From positions 348,983 to 412,982 of the forward strand of contig MNCI01024146.1 of NCBI GenBank assembly GCA_015680685.1: a stretch of DNA of 64,000 bases. The letters are read 5' to 3'. How positions within the stretch are numbered: the stretch's first letter is position 1; the number at the start of each line of letters is the position of its first letter. A program made the translations under genes and the position numbers. Shown piece by piece: positions 55,191-64,000 of the stretch. The notes under the pieces were generated by a model. That model ran no database searches, was not told the origin of the DNA, and saw only the letters and a program-made list of their open reading frames with translations. This DNA is from Gnetum montanum (lineage: Eukaryota > Streptophyta > Gnetopsida > Gnetales > Gnetaceae).

Positions 55191-57109
55191 ATGCTTAGTC
55201 ATGGGGAGGACACCCTATCCTAACATTTAGAATTAATAAGTGTTTTTCATCTTTTTGTTTTCCAATTTGTTATCATTTTCTTATTTCTTGATATAAATTT
55301 TTCATTTTCCACTTTTTCCACATTTTTTTTTCATTCCCTTTATTTGTAATTTTACTTATGAATAAAATAATCATGTAGCCCATTGAAATGAGGTTTTCTC
55401 TATGTTGTCAAGTCATAAGGGACTAATCATTTGAACAGTGAGGACATGTCATCATTCCATAAATTCCATTAATAAGAGGTTCTTTCCTTGCTCATAATGA
55501 TATTCTTTTTCATCATCAAACTAAAAATAAATTCATTATCATTGTGCTTAGATAGGAAGGTAAAGAACCAAGGGGAAATGTGAAGGGTGTGAAACCAAGG
55601 GGATTTGTGGATTCTCTTTGACCACGTCGGTATGTTCTATCATCTTGCCAAGGTTATAATTATATCCTTGTAGATCTAACAAAAAATGAAAGTAAGAGTA
55701 ACATAAAAGGACATTGAAAAAATTTTTGAGGGTCCTGCTGGAAAGACATGTTACCCATGATTGAAGGTTGGTGGCTTCTCAAAATCTATCAAAAAAATAA
55801 AAAATAAAAAGTGTCATGAATAAACTTCTCTTATGGACAAAACACAAAGTGATGCTACTGCTTGCAATTATGGTAGTATAATGGTTGTCAAATGAAGTAA
55901 TGAAATAATGCAATGTCATTGGAATTTGGTTTTAACTTGGTTTGAATCTTGGAAAAAGGGCTATTTATTACTTAACCATTAATAATACACAAGGATTCAT
56001 TATTCCTATGGTAAGGCACCACATGTCCCAATTCCTATAATCCTTCCTAAATTCCATCTCATCTCACTATCCATATGATCCTAACTTGTGGTTTTATGTC
56101 ACATAGAGATATTTTCTCAATTTTGTGGTTTAACATGTGTGTTTTGTTTCATAGGTATGTGGTACATTTAACCCCTTTGGTGCCTATAAACATTTTTAGG
56201 TGTGGTTATACAAGGGCATTAAGGGTTGAAGCCTTCTTTGAGGAGGATCCACTTGTATAACTATTGTGACTTTTACTTGTTTGACACAATTGCATTATCT
56301 TGAAACTTCCAACTGCATAAATGTTAAATTAAATACTTTCCCTTATCATATAACCGATATATTCTACACCATGGATCTAATGCTCCTTTTTGCATCTTCC
56401 AAAGCTTTTAATGCTAATGATTCCATCTTCTAGAACATACTGGTGCATACATATAAATTCTCACTTATCCCAGAACTTTGGATTTGACCTTAAACCCTTC
56501 CACTAATCACAAAGATTTATTTTCCATGCTACATGCCTTCATAATATGAAAATTAAAGCACCCTTATATCGACTACCCGATATCGGGTCAAACTTGACAT
56601 TAGATACCCAATATCGGGTCAATAAAAACTAAAAATAGGATCCCTGTAGTGTTTCAAAATCCATTCTCATCATTTTTAGCTAGGGGAGTTTTTGCATTTT
56701 TCTCTCTCAACTTAGAGCTCTATGCAACGAACTTCCACATGTGATATCTTTCTCCATACTATGATTTTTGTCATTTTTGAACCAAGTTGAACCTAAAGTG
56801 TTCAATTTAGCTGGGGGAGGGGGCTTGCACGGAAAACTTGCAAAAAATTTTCAAAATTTTCTATCGCTCAAAAAGTATTTTAAGGGTAAGAATGTTAAAA
56901 ACCTTAAGTATTTTAATGAACAATCAATCATATGAATTTAGATCATTTAATTTTATCACCCAAGGGACCATAACTGTCATGATAAGCCATACATAAAGGC
57001 CAATTGCGAAGGGTCATAAAAGAAGTTAACACTTTTTTGGACATTTTTCTAGAAATTTTTTTAACTCTACAATCATATGAGCTAAAGAACTTCATAGAAC
57101 TANTAGTTG
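55191..57109 (+). other. conserved gag-ORF2 spacer with internal palindromes (element H)
   Basis: AATAAA at 55361-55366. Conserved blocks follow near 55590-55690 and 56150-56240 (ttacaagggcattaa). Then come two palindromes at 56576-56620 (acccgatatcgggt and acccaatatcgggt), a leader, and the purine tract agctgggggagggggc near 56810-56824. It corresponds to 20869-22824 of D. N at 57103. Confidence 0.5.
56571..56622 (+). promoter_or_regulatory. internal GATATC palindrome pair (element H)
   Basis: acccgatatcgggtcaa and, 30 bp later, acccaatatcgggtcaa: two copies of a 14-bp dyad with the same flank. They sit at the position of the promoter-like array of D, upstream of ORF2. A clear TATA box is not visible. 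Confidence 0.45.
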
Positions 57110-59729
57110 AACATGAAGAATAAGAGGCCCAATCATTTAGCATTCATCAAGAGACTCTTGCTATAGGGTAGTTGGTCCAAGGAGAGGCTACAAAACCATA
57201 GGCTCTAGCGCAAGCACAATGCCTCATGTTGTTCTAGGAATGCCTCAAAGCCATCAAGGAGAAATCCATGTTGACCATGTTCATCATGGAAATGAATGTT
57301 GGGCCATTCATGGCATTTTCCCTTGAGGTAGTTAGAACAGAACTTCAAGCATCACCTCTATGACACATTATCTCTGAAAGTGGGGAATGGTACCTAGGTG
57401 AGATATACCAGTTTTGGCATAATAAGGAAGAGGGCACCATAGTCAACATTGATAGAGTTACTATCTCTTTTTTAGTCAAGGCAATCATAGAGTTTCTGAA
57501 TCTACCAAATGTGGGGATCAAATTAACACATCTATCCACAAGGTCTGATGTAGAAACTAGAAAGTTGTGGCTGAAGTGGCCATATAACAAAGATAATAAA
57601 ACATATAGCAAGTTGACTCTAGAAGAGAGGACTTATTTTAAGATAGGCACATACCACCTCTTCCCAACTAAAGGACTCAATAGAATATCAACCTGCATGG
57701 CCAAGGGAAGTGCAATATTAATGGAAAAATATAATGATAATCTTCCCCAATTGTACTTCATGGAAATTAAAAGGTGATTTAAAGAAAAGAAGGTAGAAAA
57801 GCCAACACTTCTATTCCCTTGACTAATTAAGAAGTTGTCCAAGCATGCTAGAATCCTAGGATACACTAATGAATTTTCCAAGAGGGCTTAAAATGCTTCT
57901 TTTGCTGAGTTGCTTAAGCCCATAGCACCAAGGAAAAACCTTGGTAATGAATAAGAACAAGAAACTAAAAAGGAGACAAAATGAGAAAAGGAAACAGAGT
58001 AAGAGCCTAAGCAGCAATGAGATTCACAAGTTCCACTACCACTACCACAAGATTATTGGCCCATAATGAGCCAACTACAATGCATAGTTCAAACTCTCAG
58101 TTGGGGAAGTAGGGATGAATCAAACCTCTTCCTAGTCATCAATGATGCCATGTAGCCCACTGTTTCTGTCAATCCATCAAGGGGAATATTTCTTTACAAT
58201 CAAGAGGAGAAGCCTAATGATCATAACAAATCTTTGGAAACACTACATCTTTTCAAGTAATGTTCAAAATAGGAGAAGGTGCTATCGTTGTGGTCATGTA
58301 GCATCAAGATGTAGCAAGTGCAATAGAAGTTATCATACATCACATTAAAGAATCTTTTAATGTACCTGTTGTGTCCCCAGTAGACTTGATTGGAACCAAA
58401 GATGTCCAAATGATAGCTAGGACTTTGATGACTCCTACGGTCCATGAGGATGTGCTTGATAACTCTTTTTGACATCCCCAATGATGTCACTATAGTTCAA
58501 TTAGACCTCATCACCACAAAAAGAAAGCTGGTCATGCAAGATACTATGGTGGAGCATGTGGAAATAGAAGTGCATCAACTTCAACAAGAGTTAGTTGCCT
58601 TGAAAGCTAAAGGATGGGACCCTATTCAATTCATTGTGCCTAACTAGTGGGAATAATTCTGAACAAACTAGATAGGCCAATTTATTGAACAAAATAAAGT
58701 TGTTGAACAAGAAAAGAAGAAAGCAATTTGGAATGCCTTAGCTATGGAAGCTTAAGCATATGCTAATAAGAAGACATTGATCATTGCACAAGAGGAGAAG
58801 AAATAGCTTGCTATAGCTAATGAAAGGTTGACCACTATGAAGAAATAGAAAAATATTTTAGAGGGAAATGTCCACTAGTTCAGAGAATAATTAGTGAAGA
58901 TCAACCAAGACATAAGTAGATTGGCTAGAGAAAATTGAACTCTCTCAATGGAGGAGGTCCATGCAATACATCAAAAATCTACAATTGAGATAAGCACATG
59001 GCAAAACGAGGCTAAGAAACATGAAAAGTTGAAGCAACACTTCTGAGAAAAAATTGGAATGTACAAATAGATTAATGAAAAATACATATAGATGGAAAAG
59101 GCCTTCATCAGTTCCATGTTAGCGTAGAATTCTAATTAGCAACCAATCTTGGATAGCTATTCCTTGGTCCATCAAGCATAAGTAAAGAACAAGGACCTAT
59201 AGATTAAATATTTGAAAGAGTACATGGCATTGGCTAACCTTCACTACATCAACCTTGCCATGTTAATAGCAAGTCAATCCAAAAACCAACTAGAGAAGTA
59301 AGTAGCAAACACCTATGTACTAGATGAAAAAGAGTTTGTAGATAGGAAAAGTACTCTACAAAAACTCCACATGGCAAACTCAGAATTGGAAGTAATTAAG
59401 GCTTGCTACCACAGACAAAGAGATGTCACATCAAACCTACTGATAGATTGATGAATCATCATAAATTGAAAGAAAATACTAGGGCCTTCAAGGAGGAATG
59501 ACTATAGTTTGCAGCTTGATACATCAAAGCAAATAAGATGTTTTTGTAGCTACCATGTCCATGGGATGTATTGGTTCTAGGACACATTGGCTCATTAACC
59601 TAGATGATACATGATCCAAGAATGAAGGAGAAGAAGTTGTAGGTGCTCCTAAATCACTACAAATTCCAAAAGTTTGACGACAAGGGGAAATGGCACATGG
59701 AAGAGCCACTGCCTGCAAGAACTACGTGA
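57110..59729 (+). pseudogene. ORF2 pseudogene (element H)
   Basis: Homologue of D ORF2. The N-terminal globular domain shows EMNVGPFMAFSLEVVRTELQASPL, WYLGEIYQFWHNKEEGTIVNI, LSTRSDVETRKLWLKWPYN, LEERTYFKIGTYHLFP and GSAILMEKYNDNLPQLYFMEIKR. A long heptad-like region follows (58480-59420: EHVEIEVHQLQQELVALK, EIKYLKEYMALANLHY and so on). It ends MEEPLPARTT. Stops occur at many Gln and Arg positions, some shared with D. The start is unclear: the first 80 or so residues differ from D. Confidence 0.6.
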
Positions 59730-59917
59730 GTTTTCCTTAGTTTTTTTGTTTTGTCATGTTGTGTCCAATTTTGTAAAACACCACTATGGCATGGAAGAGT
59801 CAATTTGTGTGTCTAGTTAAGTTAGTCAATAGTTCCATACCTTTCTAATATTTTGTAAAGAACTTGTTCCTCATTTTTTTCAACTTGAGGATGAGTTTTC
59901 ATTCAATTGTGGGGGTA

Positions 59918-60020
59918 TGATGAGTCATGTTTTACAAGGTTCTAATATTGGAGGTATGATGTTGGGTATCCAATATCGAGGCACAACCTCCAATGTCAAG
60001 GATCTAATATCACAATTTAT
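59918..60020 (+). repeat. element H 3' LTR, truncated
   Basis: Follows gttgtgggggta. It begins tgatgagtcatgttttac and contains dyad words tgggtatccaatatcgagg, matching 52920-53010. It stops near 60020, where unrelated sequence begins. Confidence 0.7.
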
Positions 60021-61075
60021 CTTTGTGTAGTTTATTTTTGTCATTTATTCTTGCATTTACTTTGATATACGTTCCATTGACCCTCCATGCTTATTCTAAT
60101 CCCTAGCTATCATAGGAATTATATGTCTTAATGTTTTTTTATGCACTTACTTTCCATGCTTTGTCCTTTTTGGTTATGTCCAAAAAGAAGGAGAATTATC
60201 TAATGCATTACTTTTTGGATAAGACTAACCCATTATTTCTTAAGTTTTGGACATTACCAAAAGGGGGAGATTGTGGAACTTTTGATTTTGGTATGTCAAA
60301 AAATTAAGAAAAATGGAAGACAAGGTTGTTTGTATGCGTGTGTGATTATTGTGCTTGTAGGACAAGAACTTGGATTAAGACTTGGATTGTACAAGCTTTT
60401 GGATAAGTAATGAAGAATTCATTATGCAAAGGAAGATGAAGATAGACATCTTTGAGAAATAGCAGACATCTTGGCAGAATTGGAGTGAACATAGGAAAAG
60501 ATGTTTCCGAGAAATAGTAGACATATTTCATTAGGTAGAGAAGTCTTCATAGAATGAAGGCAAGTTCCAAAAATACATCTTTCATCAAACACAGATGTTT
60601 TTCAAAATAGTAATTTTAGAAAGCCATATTTTCTAGAAAAAGGCATCTTTCCAAAGGTGAAAGCAGAGATAACAAGACATCTCAAGCATGAGGAAGACAT
60701 CTTCTATGATCGTTAGTAACCATCACGTAGTGATTACATGAGTTTCAAGATGGATTTAGAAGCATATTAGCTATAAGAAGACATCATATGCATTGGGAAA
60801 TATACAACCTTATGCGTAATCATTGTACAATTAGATTGAGAATCATTGTAATCATTATTTCTCTTCATTGTATCATCACTTGCTCATTGTAAAGTGTGCT
60901 ATACCTCAATGTACAAGGATCAACAAACCAAGCTGCATTCATTCCTTGTAATTGTTCTCTCTTGTTTCTATGAGGGGTTGATGTGATTCTTGTGAGAAGG
61001 CATCTTACTTGAGCTTTTTGGGATCTTGCAAGTTAAGTACAAAAACCTAAAAGTAACTGACTAAGAAACCCAACA
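60021..61075 (+). mobile_element. 3' end of LTR retrotransposon K (copia-like)
   Basis: The internal tail ends in the polypurine tract aaaagggggaga (60259-60270). The LTR follows, about 60272-61075 (start tgtggaacttttgat, end aacccaaca). The PPT and LTR start resemble plant copia elements of the SIRE/Angela type, but no coding sequence is present to confirm this. The U3 carries about ten copies of gacatctt-like words. The upstream remainder of K is missing. Confidence 0.55.
60430..60790 (+). repeat. interspersed GACATCTT motif array in LTR K
   Basis: About ten spaced copies or near-copies of agacatctt or its complement aagatgt: for example agacatctttgag, gcagacatcttgg, aagatgtttcc, agacatatttc, ggcatctttcc, agacatctcaag, agacatcttct, agacatcatatg. 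Such motif arrays are usual for LTR U3 regulatory regions, and this one differs from the GATATC type. Confidence 0.6.
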
Positions 61076-62291
61076 CATCAAACCAGAACATTAAATCAAA
61101 ACATGAAACTGATAGCGAGGTGAGGTATGAGAAGCATAGATGGATGATAGAGAGAGTGGAATGGAGTTCCTAATTATATTCACATGCAATCCCTTGTGGA
61201 GTTTGTGATTAATTGACTTGGTAGGATCCTTCCTCAGTCCAAATCAAAACCAACCACTTTTAGTGACTTCGCATCAACATTCTAAGGCAAGTCTATCCCC
61301 TGAGATGCAAGAATTCTCCCATAAAGCAACCACCATTCCAAATTGGAGTGAAGGTAATAAGTGAGAAAGGGCCTTAGTTAGAGAAGACAAGACAAGTCTC
61401 ATAACCAGTGCTTATAGCCCTTTTATTTGGTCTAAGGGGTGTGCTTTGAATTCCCATGTTTTTTCTTCTATTTTTTTTTGAATGGGAACCACACCATGCA
61501 AAGACACATGCATTTTTCACATTTATTTTGTCCAAGAGATGTGCTTTGAATCCTCATCTTTTTTTTTTTTTTTGTGATGAGGATCACACCATATAAGGAC
61601 GTATTTGACTTCCTATTATGAAATGACGTGGAATGGTGAGAAGCTTACAAGAACACTACTACACATAGGAAAATACAAAAGCACATAGAATATTGCATCT
61701 CTTTGAAGACACATCCTATCCAAACCTTTGATTCATTCTCAATTCTAGAAACTACACAAGTCACCAATTTATTAAAGTTATATTAATGAAGAAGAGACTA
61801 CATGCTTCCAAAACAAGGAAAATCATAAAGTATGTGGATGGGTGGATGATGTGGACTCACTACCTATTACATGGAAAGAAACCATGTCCAAGTTGTTAGT
61901 AATGAGATTCAAAGTCAGAAACCAGACTTAACAATCAAATTACAAATGAAACATACCACCATCGAATAGTACATTACCATTATACCTACCACCTTATTAG
62001 CAGAAAAAGTAGAGAAACACATCAAACACAAGCAAACATAACCATAAAAGAAAGTAAAAGAGTAGATAATAGAGATTGAATATATTAACAATGGTGTAAA
62101 GAAAAAACTAAGGGAAAACCAATAATCTTAGAAATACAAATATGTAAAATAAAAATGTAAAACAAAGAAGATGAAAACAAAAAGTTGTAAATCCAAAAAT
62201 GTATAAAACAAAAAGGTCAATAATTGAGGAGTCTCCTAAGGTGTTAGTATGAGTGGCCATCTCCCCCACAACTAAGTTGGAATGGAGAGAT
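61076..62291 (-). other. element L 3' untranslated region
   Basis: Non-coding on the minus strand. It shares with A and I the accacaccatg words, gtgtgctttgaat, and the block around 61850-61930, and with E the tract gttgtgggggagatggcc after the integrase stop (about 62262-62279). The 3' LTR of L is not seen; K's LTR abuts at 61075. Confidence 0.65.
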
Positions 62292-64000
62292 CTAAAAGAT
62301 TAAGCGTGGTTGTCCATTTGATGAGGTGTTTGTTGTGTTGGTTGGCTTGAGCTCATGGAAAGGTTTTATTTGTTGAATGTTAACTAATTGTTTTTTGTTT
62401 GGGCTATCAGGTTTGTAGATGATCATGGCCCCAAATGGAAAATTCACATCAATAATGTAAGGTCCTTCCCACAATGTTTTAAATTTGGTTAATTGGGGTA
62501 CATGTGTAGGATTCTAATAGAGAACCTTGTCTCCTGGTTGAAACTTGACTTTTCTTATTTTGAGGTCATGGAATTTCTTGTTGAATACCTTATGCATTTC
62601 ATTGGATGATAGGGCCATGAACCAATTTTCATCTAGCAAGTTGAGACTCATTAATCATTCTTTCTATGCTAGACTTAGATCTAGGTCAAGGTCACAAGTT
62701 GTAGAGAGTGTACGGAATTTGGATTGGATGGGTAATGTTGGTAGCTTTCTGTACACAAGTTCATAGAGATAATAACCTATAGGAAGTTTTCATGTGGAGT
62801 GATAGGCCTAAAGGGCATCATTTAATTTAGTGCTCTAGTCCCTTCAGTATTTGCTAATTGTATGCATTAAGATTTTTGTAATCTCTCGATTAGTGACCTT
62901 AGCTTGGCCATTGGCTTGGGGGTGATATGGTGTTGTGAATTTATGTTCAACCCCCAAGTGTTGCATTAGCTTCTAGAAAGTGGCACTTGTAAAATTAGTT
63001 CCATTATCATAAAATAATGCACGAGGTACACCAAACCTATTTATGATGTTTTATTGTACAAACCAAGTAGCAGTGGTGGATGTATAGTCGAAGACAACTA
63101 CTGCTTCTACCCACTTGGTACAATAGTCAACTGCAACTATTATATATGTCTTTTCATTTGATAAAGGTGTGATGGGACCCATAAAGTCAATGCCCCAAAT
63201 GTCGAATAGCTCAAGAGGTTATATCCATTGTTGAGGCCCCTCCATTTGAGTTGTCATTCTACCATCCCTCTAGCAATGATCATAAGCACAGACGAATTGA
63301 TGTGCATCCCTAAAGATTGTTGGCCAATAATATCCTACCATGAAGATTTTTATGATCATGCATCTCTTAGCATAATGTCCCCCACAAGGACCTTTGTGAG
63401 CATCCTGGAGAATGTGCAGTAGATCTGTATCAAGGACACACCAATGTACCAAGCCACTAGGACAAACCTTATAAAGGTTTTTATTAATCTCCATGAAATA
63501 TTTGACTCAATGAAGAAACTATTGTTTCTTTCTAGTGTCCAACAGTTGCGACAATTCTTGCTTGAGTAGCTAAGTGAGGATGGTGTTGTACCATTTTGGT
63601 TAATTAGGCCTTTGTGCATTAATAGCACCTACAATGAGATATTCATCGAGGAATTGATCCAATAAAGGACTCTCTTTCTCCTTGTCATCCCATCTTAGTC
63701 ACAATAAGTGATCCACGACCACATTTTCCACACCTTTATGATCTACCATTGTGAGATCAAATTTTTGCAAAATCATTAGCCATAGTATGACATGGGGGCT
63801 CACTATTGGTTTGTTCATTAGAAATCTAATGGCACTATGATCTGTGTGCACAAACACTTTGTAGTTAAGCACACAATGCCTAAACTTCTCTAAAGCGAAC
63901 ACCACTACCATCAACTCCTGTTCTATGGTGGTGTATTTTACTTGTGCACCTACAATGCTCCATCTTGCATAGTGAATGCAATATGGATGTTTTTGATCAT
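62292..64000 (-). pseudogene. gypsy RNase H and integrase (element L)
   Basis: From right to left: RNase H (VVVFALEKFRHCVLNYKVFVHTDHSAIRFLMNK, LQKFDLTMVDHKGVENVVVDHL); integrase zinc domain (LHILQDAHKGPCGGHYAKR, VGYYWPTIFRDAHQFVCAYDHC); catalytic core with WGIDFMGP (first Asp), FYDNGTNF (second Asp) and PYHPQANGQAKVTNREI, where the Glu of the consensus QAEV reads Lys. The C-terminal domain ends WEGPYIIDVNFPFGAMIIYK and QIKPFHELKPT. Stops break the frame. Layout and wording fit the Athila/Tat side of gypsy. The reverse transcriptase and protease lie beyond the window edge. Confidence 0.85.

Larger units (their letters stand above)
52920..60020 (+). mobile_element. element H: rearranged member of the gag + ORF2 family
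   Basis: The 5' LTR is truncated (52920 to about 53486) and runs straight into the middle of gag. The usual spacer, ORF2 and purine tract follow, and then only about 100 bp of 3' LTR (59918 to about 60020). Loss of the primer site and gag start shows an internal deletion, so the copy could not be reverse transcribed afterwards. It lies in the copia gag of J. No TSD can be read because the right end is gone. Confidence 0.75.
61076..64000 (-). mobile_element. element L: gypsy retrotransposon with pol, partial
   Basis: An antisense element that enters at 64000 with RNase H and runs leftward through integrase and a 3' untranslated region. It is the only superfamily member here that carries polymerase domains. 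It continues past the right edge of the window, and its left LTR is displaced or lost at element K. Confidence 0.75.

Overview
The window is plant nuclear DNA built almost entirely of nested, decayed LTR retrotransposons, as in the heterochromatic or intergenic part of a large, repeat-rich vascular-plant genome. The reasons are plant-type Ty3/gypsy and Ty1/copia domains, 5-bp target-site duplications (TSDs), tRNA-type primer sites, a tRNA-derived SINE, a plant-type subtilase pseudogene, high A+T, and assembly Ns (39108-39198, 57103). The species cannot be named from sequence alone. No intact host gene was found. All coordinates and homologies were read by eye.

Layout. 1-3066: AT-rich DNA with a subtilisin-like protease pseudogene (about 1240-2045, minus). 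3072-12570: gypsy-derived element B (TSD ACTCC), whose right LTR was split by element A (6041-11852, minus). 12876-12989: a SINE, split by element D (12990-26670, TSD CCTAT). D's 5' LTR was in turn invaded by element E (13175 to about 17796), which later lost its 3' end. 26676-30471: degraded DNA with a possible LINE remnant and a second SINE. 30477-31413: solo LTR F (TSD GTTAT), next to a Tat/Ogre-like gypsy pol fragment (about 31430-32957). 34121-35380: apparently unique DNA with one exon-like block. From 35505 on, an antisense copia element (J) forms the scaffold: element I (35505-41557, TSD ATAAA) sits at its 3' LTR, element G (42514-49313, TSD TCTTC) in its RNase H, and element H (52920 to about 60020) in its gag. 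60021-61075 is the 3' end of another element (K). 61076-64000 is an antisense gypsy element with pol (L).

A, D, E, F, G, H and I form one superfamily. They share LTR ends TGATGAGT...ACTCATCA, a TATAAATA box, an upstream cassette of short palindromes (often GATATC), and, where the site survives, a tRNA-Asp-like primer site. A and I carry only gag plus a long 3' untranslated region. E carries gag fused to a retropepsin but no polymerase. D, G and H carry gag, a conserved spacer, and a second large coiled-coil ORF (ORF2) of unknown function. None encodes reverse transcriptase or integrase. L, which does carry pol, shares its 3' untranslated region with A, E and I and is the best candidate for the autonomous partner.

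The most interesting observations are: the two-unit organisation of D/G/H, where an internal LTR-like palindromic promoter region precedes ORF2 and an AATAAA follows gag; the variable palindromic cassettes in the LTRs, which changed length after insertion; and ORFs that decayed mainly through in-frame stops at sites expected from cytosine deamination, some of them shared between diverged copies.
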